Assembly: GCA_942159475.1 (NCBI GenBank)
Contig: OW804094.1
Coordinates: 58,028,966 to 58,092,965, forward strand
DNA: 64,000 nucleotides
From: Sthenelais limicola
Taxonomy: Eukaryota; Annelida; Polychaeta; Phyllodocida; Sigalionidae
Reading direction: 5' to 3'
The translations under genes and the position numbers were made by a program. Under the pieces are notes generated by a model. That model was not told the origin of the DNA. It did no database searches and saw only the letters and a list, made by a program, of their open reading frames with translations. Below are positions 40,426 through 53,200 of the stretch, piece after piece (within the stretch, counting starts at the first letter, position 1; each line of letters begins with the position of its first letter).

Positions 40426-43259
40426 TAGAATCTCTCTATTGAGACCCCTCCTTGGGAATGAATGATTTTTTGTCACAGAGTACAGTGTGGGCCGCTTAGG
40501 ATCTTGAAAAGCTGTATCTCAAGTTTTGAAATCTTCAAATTTTATAATGACACACTTTGGTAGATTTAAAGCTTAAAGCTTGATTCCGTATAAATATCCT
40601 CAATTACAGGCACTAAAAAGTTTATTTGTTGATCTCAAATCCACCAGAATACACTAATTACAGAGTATTTCTTCAGAAAATTTTCAGGGGGAAGCACCCC
40701 CCTGCCCCCATCCCCAAGTTTTTTTGCATCACAAAATTCCACCGATCTGACTAAAATTTCAGGCTAAAACGAGCAGTTTTTTCTAGACCTCAAATTTATT
40801 TTTTCCAAATTCCAGGCATTTCATATGTCTTTACTTTGCGGTTCATTATTGGAATAAAGTGTGTATTCTTTTATAGTTGGAGACTGCATTTTATGTGACT
40901 TTTTGCACCGAGGACTTGTGGAAACTTAGGAGGACTGAATAGACTATGTCAGCTATGCATATATGAATTTTATATAAAACATAAAGACATTAAGGCCAAA
41001 CATTAAGTAAATTAATGAAACTACTAAATTTACTACTAAATCTTTATCAGGTTCTAGCTAGCAACTTCTACTAATTATTGTCTCTGTCTCTCTCTAGCTC
41101 TCTCTCTCTCTCTCTCTCGCCCCATACTGTACCATACCTCCTTGCCTAAACAAATCTATGAAAAATGGAACAATTGTGTTGAATCACAAGTCACAGACAT
41201 ATAGGTTCGAGATTATTTGAAACGATGAGGTCAGACCGATTCTATTTGGGGAACTCTTCTAAGCCCTAAATGCTTCGTTTTTACATGTGTATCCCAGTGT
41301 GTGTCTTATTGAAACTAGCTGGGTTACTGACTGGTGCATGCTGTAAGTCCAGAAATTTTACCCGAGAGTATCTTAAGGTGGTGTTACTTACTGATTTATT
41401 TTTTTTGAGTGTTGGATTTTCTTTTTTCAACGCTTTTTTCAACAGAAATAGAACCCATCCACCCACCCTAGCTCTCTCTATCCCTTCTACTTACAATATC
41501 CATTTGATTTAGTGTTAAATACCGTAGACGTACACACCACAATGTGCTGTGTACGTCAACGCCACCCACCCTTTAAACATATCAACAATACCGCTATCCA
41601 TTTCGAATATATCCCATTTGACGGTTACGTTTATTAGCGTGAACGTGACTTCCGGGGACGTTATGGAGCTGGTACGGAACGGAATAAGGGATCGGAATGG
41701 TCACGCGATATTGCCGATAATGACGCACCGATTTTTATATTTAAAATTACAAGTTTGTTACACCGTGTAATACATAAATCCTCCCATAAAAAGGCTTCGT
41801 AAATAGCATAAGTTTCATTTGAGAGGGTAATAAGGTCGCAACTTACATGGGATAACAACCAATTTTAGGCCATAAGGACGGGTCGTTATTATATGGGGAG
41901 AGGACACTGATTCAGGGGGCGACAGGAAGAATTTCTGATGTGGGATTCCACCCTCATAGAGGGCGGGTCAGTCGCGCCTCATCCAGTGCGCGCTGGTGGT
42001 GACTTCCACAGTGACTTCACAGGGTAATCAACACCTCCACCAGCTGTACTCAGAGTCCCGAGGTGACCGGGGACACATATCACGGCCATACTCCCTAACC
42101 CTTAGGAATTTTCGAAAATCAACTGTAGGCCAATTTTTATAAACTAGAAATGTCTACTCATTTCACCAAAGTCATTCTACGTGTCAGTGGGTCTTTAATG
42201 CGGCAAAGATGCCTTAACATTTAATTTCATTTTTAATGAATATCTACAATTGGACGGACAACGCCCATATCGCGGCATATCGCGGCACGTGGGTCTGTTT
42301 ACCTCACCTATGACGTCACCGACAAGCGTTGCCCACCTTTGCCATGCCTATTCTTCAAAGTCAGTTTGAACTCAGCATCGGTAACGCTCACATCCCTTCG
42401 TCGTTTGTGATTTTTTTCCCCTTTATATTGTACTTGTATGAATTGGGTACTAATATAGTGCTTTGCTGCCCAAACGGCATTACTGCCTCTGCTTATTCTT
42501 CAGATTAAATATCGTCTTCTAATATATATATCCTCATCTCAGATCCACGTTCCCCCAATTGTCCTATATGTCCCATATCTCTTATAATGGCATAGGCACT
42601 GTATAGGCATACGCATGGCATGTTTCTAATTATCTTGGTGATTTAAATGTGTTTTGGCAACATAAAATCAAGATACCTTGTTTATCACCTTGAGTAAGGA
42701 CCCACCTTATGTGTACATGTTTAAAGTTAAATATGTTTATTTGCTGAGATATGGCTATATATATTGCATACGCATGGTATGCAGAAAAGTTGACTACAGG
42801 GTATGTCTCTTCTCATTGATAAGCAGAAAATGCTGATAGATTTTTTTCTGGTTTCCTTCCAAACTAGAGTAGTTCTACTATCATATTAGTACATATTCAC
42901 CTAAACAACCATAATAATATTTATAAGATTAAGAAGACAATGTCTATGCATACGCATGGTATACCTAGGGTTGACTATTACATACCGATAAAAAAAAGTA
43001 TATTGATCCACATATCTACATTCATTATATTCATTTCATGGCAGTAACACATATTTATTTGCGCCTCATTGCAAAAATGGCCCATTTTAAGAGGTTTTTC
43101 AGTGCTGGAATTGTGAATATTGGTTTTAGACCCCCTAAAGTAGGGTTCGGATTGTAGCATTTTCAAGGGCGGATTTTATGAACTGTACAAATCATGTCTA
43201 AAGTCAATATCCCTGACGATATTATGTAAAAACTTCATGGACGCCAAACAAATAGAATT

Positions 43260-43262
<3 letters not shown>

Positions 43263-43312
<50 letters not shown>
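43263..43312. repeat. (TA)n microsatellite
   Basis: About 25 uninterrupted TA dinucleotides, followed by tatacc. Confidence 0.98.
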
Positions 43313-43314
<2 letters not shown>

Positions 43315-43442
43315 ATATGGATATATGTGCCAGTTGGAGCTGATGAATGTCAGTAATTAATCAAAGTATGTTCTATCTGATTGACATTTAGTGGATTTAC
43401 AAAGAGTTATAACATAAATGCCATCAAAGATCTGTAAAATAG

Positions 43443-43565
43443 TACAATGGATCGTCGCATAAAGACCACCTCTCTATAGAAACCACCCATCTGCATTACT
43501 CTTATTAGACTACTCCCTAAGTTTCTCTAAGTCCCAAGGTTCGTCTCAATAGAGATTCCATTGTA
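43443..43565. mobile_element. Short MITE with TA target duplication
   Basis: The left end TACAATGGATCG and right end TCCATTGTA are inverted, and the interior phrases gaccacctctctatagaaac and ggttcgtctcaatagagatt are also roughly inverse to each other. Length is about 123 bp. TA at both edges suggests a Tc1/mariner-type MITE. A fragment with the same 'tctctattgagacc' phrase is at 40437-40460. Confidence 0.65.
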
Positions 43566-44078
43566 TACAAATTAAATATCATTCTGTCTTTTGTAGATAG
43601 TCACATTTATGGATTGTAGTGATGCATATTTGGCCCATATATGGTATTAGGCCTATTGCCCTATGGAGTCCACATCTGGTTTTGATCAGGCACGGGAGCA
43701 TCTGCGTGCGTGAGCGCGTCCAGTGTACATAGGGCTACCATTGAGATTATTACCATCAGATTATTTGCAGGTCCTTAATTACCAACACATTTAATATGAT
43801 TACAAGGATGCCAATTGTATGCCTACCATGTTACCATGCATATGCCATGCATATGCCAGTACAAGAGAATTGGGAAATATCAGACAATTGCACCTCACAT
43901 ATAGGCCTACCTAAAAAATCGAAGTGAATGATAAGACGGCCTTGCCGCTTAAAGTTAGATAGTCAGAACATATATAACTGTATATTTGTTTTTATGTAAT
44001 ATGGCTGATTGATTTAAAAAATAAACACCTTACTCTAGTAGACATTACCATTAACATGCCCCAATACAATATGTGATT

Positions 44079-44203
44079 GAACACAATTTTATAGAATAAT
44101 GTGAAGGACGAAACTACATTTCATGACGTCCACGACACTCATAATGCATATATACTGACTTGTTATTGCATATTACATAGGATACATTATGTATAGGGCA
44201 GCA
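44079..44203. repeat. Duplicate of intron sequence at 45585-45710
   Basis: About 125 bases starting 'ttgaacacaattttatagaa' and ending 'cattatgtatagggcag' match 45585-45710 with a few substitutions. Nearby, 'attgtatgcctaccatgttac' at 43814-43836 matches the donor side of the exon at 45064. The 43800-44200 block looks like an exon-less duplicate of the 45040-45710 region. Confidence 0.8.
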
Positions 44204-45063
44204 TACTCACGGCACATCCAATTTAATGCCATAATTATTCGATATTTATAATTGTTAAAACCAATTCTGATGCAATGAGTCAACCTTGAATGTTTCTTGA
44301 AAGAGCCAAGTTCAAATATGACTCAAATACTTATCCCATGCATATGCGTGAATATATATATTTGCATACCATGATGACCATTTCCCACCCCCCCCCCCCC
44401 CGCTGGACGCCAAAATTGAATTGACCATACATAGGCCCTATCAATCTCCTATCTTCTTTATATGAATTGACCATAAGAGTATGAGTTCTTGAGTAGCTGA
44501 TTTTCATTCATCAGTGACATACACATCATGTCTACTTTAAACGTTAACAAAACCCCTGTCATAGAAAAATGTTTCTCTATATATGAATTCCGGTCTCTAC
44601 ACAATGAACGCGGCCTTTACATATTGACCGGGAGGTTTTGGCTAGGCAGGGGCGGATTAAGGTGGAGGGCGCTGGGGCGCACGCCCTCCCCTTTTCAAAA
44701 TCAAGATACAGATTTGTTGGTGCAAAAGACACAAGAAAAACTTTCTTATAAAACTTTTACTATGAAATAGGATGTACTTTTATGTACTGTTTATCAACTG
44801 TATTCCAATAATGGGGCTTGGAAAAGCCTAGAATTTAGCCAAATAAATTCCCCAAATAAATTCAAGGGTTGAAATATATATACTGGCTAGGATACATGTA
44901 GACTTGGATAAGTCTCCCGGCCCTGTGTACTGCTGAACAGGAACTGTAATGCTGAACAGGATATCTGCTAGTCCATTTTTACAGATTGGGGATATGTACA
45001 TAAATGGCTTTCCATAGTATTACGAAAAAGTAAAGAATACAAATTGTATGCCTACCATGTTAC

Positions 45064-45868
45064 CCCTCTTTACTGGCGTGGTGGAAGTTGTACTGACGAC
45101 GGACGTTGAGCGACGCCTTTTCAAGGACCGCTTCGACTTTGGCCCTTCCACGGCGGACCTCGCTTTCGGGACGAGGGCAGCTATTATGCTGTCCTTGGCA
45201 ATAATGAGTACATTACAATATAGAGTAGATCATCAATCAAAACGAAACGAAAGAGCCATCCCATTTAAAAAATAACGTTATTTGATAGATAAGAAGGCAA
45301 GATATTGAATATTGAATATCACTATAAAATGCTGCGGTGAGACAGATCCATTGGCATAGCTATCAATTGCGGTACCGTCAGGTGCTTTAAAAAAGACTAA
45401 TACAAGTAAGAAATGTATTTACCTGGTGCTTTGCCCAGAGCGGCAGGAATGTCCAACCTGTGAATAAAAGGCCATTATGTGAATAACATTAGTAGACTAA
45501 TCCCAGTAGGTGACAAGAAATTCATGACGAAAGATAAGATGATTGTACGATCCAAAAGTTAACTACAAAGTGTAGAAGGAGATTGAACACAATTTTATAG
45601 AATAATGTGAAGGACGAAATTACATTTCATGACGTCCACGACACTCATAAGTGCATATGTACTGACTTGTTATTGCATATTACATAGGATACATTATGTA
45701 TAGGGCAGCGTATAGAAGTTCAGACTGCAACAGAAGTAGCTAGTTCAAATTGTTACAAATAGCATTCATACAATATGACGTTACTTACTTTTTAACTACC
45801 GTCCCACAGTTGGAGCAAAACTTTGCTCCAATAGGAGTTATTTTAGTACACTGGCTGCACTTGGACAT
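45064..45868 (-). CDS. Spliced gene, 5' part: N-terminal zinc ribbon (three exons)
   Basis: Exon 1 (45868-45789) starts with ATG and encodes MSKCSQCTKITPIG then KFCSNCGTVVK, a four-Cys zinc ribbon (two CxxC knuckles). Exon 2 (45457-45423) adds KLDIPAALGKAP. Exon 3 (45193-45064) adds a basic, helical stretch with GRAKVEAVLEKASLNVRRQY. Donors are gtaagtaa, gtaaatac and gtaacatg; acceptors are ttcacag and gccaag. Phases 2, 1 and 2 join exactly. Exon 3 leaves phase 2, and the next exon I can see (39109) needs phase 0, so either an exon is missing or these are separate genes. A zinc ribbon suggests nucleic-acid or protein binding; nothing more specific can be said. Confidence 0.65.
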
Positions 45869-46997
45869 TTTGCAGTTCTAGCTGACGTGGAAAGTAAGAT
45901 GTTGCTCAGGCAAGAGCAAGAGAGCAAGTGTACAGGACGTACAGGAGGTGGTCCTAATATGGGCTGAGGGTAATAAAAGAAGTTTCCCGCTTCTTCCCAG
46001 CTGGGAGGGTAACGATCGCACAGAGGAGTCGGACTACGTCCGTTCGTTGTGCCAAATGACATTATATAAGTCAACACCTGATCAAGCCAAAACTAGAGCG
46101 AAAGCTTGTGAATAAAACATAGAAAATCATAACACAGGGTTTTATTCCATCCCAGCAAGGAAACATCGATTATTAACAACCTGGCCCCCCTAGTATAATA
46201 ACACAATCACTTCTCACCTTCAAGATTATATAAGTCAGACAAAAAAATTAAACAAGTAATTAATTATTCACTCAATTTAAAAATAAATTAGCATGCAATT
46301 GTTCCATTTTCCAGCGTAGACTATATTAATATCAATAGTAAACAGTCCATACAGAAGGGTCCGAGAACTGTGACCTTGCTTTAAAACTTATTTATGGCTT
46401 GAAAGGGAGCAATATTGTTTCCTACGAATAATTGCATGTTGCCTATAGGACAGGCCATCTTAAATCCCTGAGAATGAAGTGGATAGTTTCCATGCTTCCA
46501 GCCCCCTCTTATGAGATCGTACTAGGGTTAATGCCAGCCGTAGGGTTAGACTGAGGGTGGCTTTATTCTGCGGTGTTACGGTTCAATAACTAGGATTATC
46601 TCATTTCACTAGATATTTCGCTTATTGGACGTGGTTGATACTGATAATTTAGAATAGGAATAATATTCTGACTTAAACTTTCCATAGTATTAGTATTTAT
46701 TTATTAAACCCCCCACCGAACCCACCAATTTGAAGGTATTCCCCATCATTACCATCGAGAGGGGGCCGGTATAGTGGAAGTGAGTTTTGCATGACTTTTG
46801 ATGCCTTGAATGATTAATTCCATGACTGACAATAGCAAGAGTAGACACCCCCAGAAACACCCCCACTACCCACACCCCGACCCCATTTGTGTAGGAGACG
46901 GGAATGACATGCATAAATATACTTGTATCTTTTTAGTATTAGGCTATAAATTAAATTTAGTTTAGACGAAGACTTTCAACTTGAGGAAACACTAAAT
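45869..46997. other. Intergenic region, probable promoter side of the zinc-ribbon gene
   Basis: Upstream of the minus-strand ATG (45868) lies a pyrimidine-rich leader (cttgctctcttgctcttgcc). A GC-richer stretch is at 45940-46060. No ORF of note, and no TATA box stands out. The next gene in the same orientation ends at 46998. Confidence 0.4.
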
Positions 46998-47215
46998 TTA
47001 TTGGCCATCAAAAAGTTCATGCACAATGGGATGCAAGGCTCGGAAATTTATTCCAGCCTCCTGCAACATAGGGACGTTTTCATCGATGCCCATTCTTTCA
47101 CAGAGGCGCTGGCATATCGTGACGAAATGGGGATTGGGTCCTATAACTTCGGCCATGTCCTGTCTCACTACTTCCAACAACAGTGGATCAGCTTGAACTC
47201 CACAGTGTTGATATC
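46998..47215 (-). CDS. Integrase gene terminal exon
   Basis: It begins after 'ctgaaaag' and encodes YQHCGVQADPLLLEVVRQDM, PNPHFVTICQRLCERMG and LHPIVHELFDGQ, then TAA at 46998-47000. The acceptor has a weak pyrimidine tract, but the phase (1) joins the previous exon exactly. Confidence 0.72.
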
Positions 47216-50200
47216 CTTTTCAGATGATAAAAATTAACATTTTAAAGTGTACATTTTGGGGTGCTCTTTGAATATAAGTGTAGATAATAGTTAGCTCATA
47301 ATTGATATGTATAACTTGGATCATAATTTAGAATTTGGATTGGAAGTCTCGTACTTACCAAGTAACTGTGGGAACAAGTACAGTTCACTCACAATACCAG
47401 TCGGAATATCGGCATTTCGTTGCCGTCTTATCCGATGTTCATTATAGAACAGTATGTAGTTATTCAACTGCCTCCTTAATATGACGGAGAACAGGAAATG
47501 GGACAATTGTCTGAAAAAGAAATGCAGAGAAAGATAAATGTGATATTTATAACTTTTATGTTGTTTGATAAACGCATCATATATGTATTGGCATTCAGTA
47601 TCTGGACATCTCAATCGAATAAATACTATATGGGTCAGTTTTTTCAAGTGTGCTGTTTTGCTATTTTGGGATCTGGGAAAGGGGGAAAATTTAGAATACT
47701 TTAAATATAATTTTCTGGCTTTGGATCATAATATACTGGTCTTGACATTGTGGGAAAATTTTATTCCAACAAAATCGGACCTGTGGTTGTCCTATCATGT
47801 CAGTTTTTAATTTCCTCTTTCATACAGTCACACGTGAAAGCCCAATTTTGTTGGAAAATATTGAAACTATTTGATTTAACTGAAGGGAATGGCTTGTAAA
47901 ACCTATAAACTGGACGTTTGATGCTCATATGGGCACAGATAAGCATTTATTATTATTTTCAATCCAAAATTATAGCCAAATATATATATTTTTACTCCAT
48001 ATATTGTGTCTAGGGAAGGGATTTCATGTGTGAAACACAATAATACAACAGTTGAACAACTTTTATGGAATAAAAATACCTTCTTCTGGCTTTAAATCAT
48101 TACAAATGGAACCAAAATTAATTCATAATTACTTTCAACCTAAAGAGAGACCCAAAGATATATATTTTGGGCCACCCTCTGTTATGATATTGAAGGGATT
48201 TCATGCGTTATTATGTTGGAAAATCACAATACTAATTTAGTTGAAGTGTCTTTCTGAAATAAGATTGGCATCAACTTGCTTTATATCATATAAAATCGAA
48301 TAACAACTAGTTTATAATGACTTTTAATCCAAAGAAACAGCTAAAAATAGATTTTGGGCCACCCTATGTCAAGACCATTGATGGGATTTCATGCGTTATT
48401 CTTTAAACCCCCACAATATTAATTTAGTTAAACAACCTTTATGAAATAAAAAGTATCATCCCATTGGTTTAAATGATTATTAATGGCATAAAGATTAATG
48501 AATAATTCCTTTCAACCCAAAGAGGGAGCCCAAGATATATATTTGGGCCACACTCTGTCATGCTTATTGAAGGGATTTCATGCGTTATTATGTTGGAAAA
48601 CCCAATACTAATTTAGTTGAACAGGCTTCATGAAGTAAAAAAAGCATCAACTTGGTTTAAATCATGTCAAATGGATTAACAACTAATTCATAATGACCTT
48701 TAATCCAAAGAAACAGCTAAAATATATTTTGGGCCACCCTATGGCAAGACCATTGATGGGATTTCATGTGTGATTGTATATACCCACACAATATTAATTT
48801 AGTTGAGCAACCTTTTTGAAATAAAAAGTATCATCCTATTGCTTTAAATAATTACAAATGGCAAAAAGATTAATGCATAATTCCTTTCACCCAAAGAGAC
48901 AGCCCTAAATATATATTTTGGGCCACACTATGTCATGATTATTGAAGGGATTTCATGCGTTATTATGTTGGAAAACACAATAGTAATTTTGTTGAACTGG
49001 CTTCATGAAGTTAAAATAATATCAACTTGCTTTAAATCATATCAAATGAAATCAAAACTAATTGATAATGACTTTAAATCCAATAAAAAGAGCTGAAAAT
49101 ATTTATTAGGTCACCCTATATTGAAATCATTGAAGGGATTTCATGCGTTATTGTGTAAACCAACATGATACTAATTTAGTTGAACAGCTGTCATACCAAT
49201 ATTTCCGCATGTTAATCTAAATATTCAATGACGTAATATTGTATAACATTGCATAATAAGGTGTAACCTTATTAACATGATTATGATTATGAATATGTAC
49301 CTCAGTACATGAATATGAATATTAATGTATCAGTTATAATCTAGGTCATCTTGCTATGTCTAGTCAAGCATGGCTACCTCTACACCTGTCCAGGTGTGCC
49401 ACATTACGTAATCAGTATACACTAATTAATACTCAGACCGGCCACATGGTGGCCCGGTCCTCAACCACCATTGGTCCACGTGACCACATGTAATACCACC
49501 TGCTATTGGCGACAGACCACGTGACCTAATGTAACCCCAACGGTCACTGGCTAACCATAAGGCACACCTGGACCCCTGCTGATATATAACCCATGTCGTA
49601 GACAATAAAAGTTAGTTCTCTGATATTCTTTGAATATACTTCTGCCTCCTGGATTGATTACTTATTAGCATATAGATATGCGCTAGCTCTACCACCGTAC
49701 AAGTAAGCATATCAAATGGTCGAGAACCCATTACTATAACATCCTGGATAAGCAGAAAGTTTTAAGAAACAAGACCATCCAAATCAAGGAATATATTCCA
49801 AAGAAACGCAAAGACAAGAAACAAAAGGAAATGCAGCAAGAAGTCAGAGAACAGTTGGAACAGATAATCCAAGACCGCCTGGCAGAACATGACCGGGCGC
49901 GGCAGGAGGACTTAGGAGAACGAGTCCAAGCCGCAGTAGACGCTGCACGAGCGGGACAAGGTGGCGATGGAGGCGCACCCCAACCCCCGCAGAACCACAG
50001 GATCCAAGTCGTCATGCCTCCAGCTAATGAAGAGGCACAACAAGCAGAGGCTCAAAGACATGAACATTTCGCCGAAGCACTTGTGGCACTCAGAGCTCAG
50101 GACCCGAACCTGAGAAAACCAGAGGTATTTAGACATCCAACATGTACAGTGACGACCAGATCTTTTCTTGATGCGTATGAACACTATATTAACCTCGCAT

Positions 50201-53200
50201 ATGATAACAATCCCGCCATGCTACCCAGATATTTGTCGACATACGTGGACGGGAGAGCAAAGCAATGGCTAGATAGATATGTGAGAACGGCACATGTGAA
50301 CAGAAACGATTACCTGGCTACATGTAGAGCCATGATTGCACATTTTGCCGCGGATGAACGTAAACTAAGGATAACTGGCGTGAGAAAACAGAGAAAGGAT
50401 GAATCTGTGGAGTCATACTCAGCAGAACTAAGAGATATCGTCCACGCCAGAGGATTAAACGAGGAATCCTCCATTGAAAAATTAGTAGAAGGACTAAGGG
50501 GCGAGATTGGGAAAGTAGTGTTAGCCCAAACCCCAATTACCTTTGACGCAGCAGTAATAATGGCAAAGACAGCCGAGGCCAGCATACAGAAACCTGCCTT
50601 AATAGACTCAGCAGATATTTCAAGCATAGTAGCAAGCTCATGCAGTGCGATCACAGCCTATATGAAATTAAAAAAAGCATCAGCTTGCTTTAAATAATTT
50701 GAAACAGGATCTAAACTAATCTATAATTATTACTACCCAAAGAGAGAGCCCAAGATATATATTTTGGGCCACCATTCATCATGATCATTGAAGGGATTTC
50801 ATGCGTTATTATGTTGGAAAACACAATAGTAATTTTGTTGAACTGGCTTTTATTAAATAAAAATGAGTTTCACCTTGCTTTAAATAATTACCAATGCAAT
50901 TGCAACTAATGTAATTAATTTCAACCCAAAGAGAAATCTATTGACATCTATTGAGCCACCCTAGAAGTAATCATAATCAAAGGGCCTTCATGCGTTATGC
51001 TTAAAACACACACAATAACACATAAGTTGAACAAGTTTTATGCTTTGAATCATTTCAAATTGAATCTCAACTAATTTATAATCATTTTCAAACCAGAAAT
51101 GCACCCAAATAAATATATTGGGCCACCTTTTCTACTATATCTGCTGATGTGTCACTGCCAGTTTACATAGGGCTTTCATGCGTTACTAAGGGACATTTTA
51201 AGGGTTATTGGCCTGTTATTTGTCCTGAATTAAGATTATCACCAAATTGTGTAGTGGTACCATAAGGGAGATTGAGATGGGACTAGAAAATGGTTATATG
51301 AATTATCTTATTTTATTTGTTTATCCTGTATGCATTATTTTGTAGCCATAACGCATGAAATCCCTTCTGGTTGGAAAATAAGGGTTGCAGACAATAACCT
51401 CTCAGTCACCCAAAAGTTATGACAATATCAGGTGGAATTTTTTATACAGTAAACAATACATGTATACCATCTTCAATATACAGTTTTAGATAGATATGAC
51501 AAAAATATATATTTTTAACCATTCATGTTATAAAAGGGATTTCATGCGTTATTTTGATGTTGGAAATTATTGAAGGCCACTGTAGAAATTGTTACCATAT
51601 TCATATGCTCAAAAAGTAAATTATAACTAATTTAGTCCTAGACGACGAGGCGCCAGTGGCCATCCAAGAGATTGCCTAATTCTCCCCTTTGACAACAGGA
51701 CGCGCCACCGTTTCTCGGAACGGCTAAATTGGACTAGGAAAGTTGGCTACTTCACCCGATTTCGTATGTTTTCGCAGTCAACGGGAAAAAAGAATTACGG
51801 ATTTGTCATCCTTAACATGTTTGAGAATGAAATAGTCGGGGTTCATAGTGTCTATATTGTACTGGTAATGCACATAGGCTGATTTCCCAATGCATGTCTA
51901 CCAGCTCCCAATGCATAAGCCTTCTTCCACGCACTCGGCCGTACTCGTGTAAACCTGCACTACAAGCGCTGGGTACTGCTGCACTATAGGAGCAGCAGTA
52001 CCCAGCTTTTAACAGTAGGGTGTGTGTGGGGGGGGGGGGGGGAGGGGGGGGGGGGGTAGCGTTATATACTATAAAGCCATTCCCATTCTCATTCCCATCA
52101 AATTGTGATGATAGTCCTACTTGCCACACACACATCTGGATGTATTGGAGAAATGAAAAGAAACAAGCAGAAAAATGTTCTAGGCATTGTGCAGATCTTT
52201 GTTATTTTACTTCATTGGTTTTTTCTGTTGAAAAATGATGCAAAAATCCAGTTTTCAGAGTTTTAAGACACTAAATATTAGAACAGCCTAGGAAAAGTAT
52301 ACATGGAATGAAAGCCCTTGTTCATGGGAACAATATGAGACTAATATCTTTAAGATCCAACGCATATTGACGATGATAGGGCAGCAAATACGATATTTAG
52401 GCAAAACAGCACACTTGAAAAAACTGACCCATATGTGATAAAATGGCGTCCACTTATACAGTTGACTCCGAGATATGTATTCAATTAATATGAACATTTA
52501 TATGTTTATTGCCCCATTGTGACCCTTCGAAACACACAAATGTTGGCATAGACAGGGACACATTGTCAGGGGACTAAGCCAACATGTAATTCATGCCTCC
52601 AGCTAATGAAGAGGCACAACAAGCAGAGGCTCAAAGACATGAACATTTCGCCGAAGCACTTGTGGCACTCAGAGCTCAGGACCCGAACCTGAGAAAACCA
52701 GAGGTATTTAGACATCCAACATGTACAGTGACGACCAGATCTTTTCTTGATGCGTATGAACACTATATTAACCTCGCATATGATAACAATCCCGCCATGC
52801 TACCCAGATATTTGTCGACATACGTGGACGGGAGAGCAAAGCAATGGCTAGATAGATATGTGAGAACGGCACATGTGAACAGAAACGATTACCTGGCTAC
52901 ATGTAGAGCCATGATTGCACATTTTGCCGCGGATGAACGTAAACTAAGGATAACTGGCGTGAGAAAACAGAGAAAGGATGAATCTGTGGAGTCATACTCA
53001 GCAGAACTAAGAGATATCGTCCACGCCAGAGGATTAAACGAGGAATCCTCCATTGAAAAATTAGTAGAAGGACTAAGGGGCGAGATTGGGAAAGTAGTGT
53101 TAGCCCAAACCCCAATTACCTTTGACGCAGCAGTAATAATGGCAAAGACAGCCGAGGCCAGCATACAGAAACCTGCCTTAATAGACTCAGCAGATATTTC

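Larger units (their letters stand above)
40426..45063. other. Long non-coding interval with microsatellites and small repeats
   Basis: No gene could be supported. Contents: a fragment related to the 43443 MITE at about 40430-40475 (agtagaatctctctattgag), a (TC)n run at 41083-41120, a GC-richer CpG-containing patch at 41600-42110 and 42230-42340, and repeated 'gcatacgcatggtat' phrases at 42608-42966. If the genes on either side are one, missing exons should lie here, because the phases at 45064 and 39109 do not join. Confidence 0.45.
47631..52431. mobile_element. 4.8 kb TIR element carrying a satellite array
   Basis: A 31-base perfect inverted repeat bounds the block: 47631-47661 (starts TGGGTCAGTTTTTTC) and 52401-52431 (ends GACCCA). 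Both are flanked outside by TA, fitting a TA target duplication. Between them lie ~187 bp tandem units, an LTR-gag insertion (49189-50654), a hairpin and a poly-G tract. No transposase is seen. This layout, TIRs around a satellite array, resembles MITE-like satellite carriers known in bivalves. The right part, including the right TIR, is duplicated further right (second TIR at 54978-55008). Confidence 0.75.
50012..52590 (+). repeat. 2,579 bp segmental duplication, copy 1
   Basis: It starts at 'tcatgcctccagctaatgaa' inside the gag ORF and ends at 'ccaacatgtaat'. Copy 2 follows directly. Copy 1 holds most of gag, the right satellite block, the hairpin, the poly-G tract and the right TIR of the satellite element. 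Confidence 0.95.

Noticed and set aside
41549..41770. 73-codon plus-strand frame in a CpG-containing patch
   Set aside because: No coding-like composition and no splice support on either strand. Kept only as a GC-richer patch.
46690..46914. 74-codon minus-strand frame
   Set aside because: No splice signals or domain; lies between two genes and lacks coding composition.
51950..52060. Helitron 3' end (hairpin near a terminus)
   Set aside because: No CTRR end follows the hairpin, and the block is bounded by inverted repeats with TA, unlike Helitrons.
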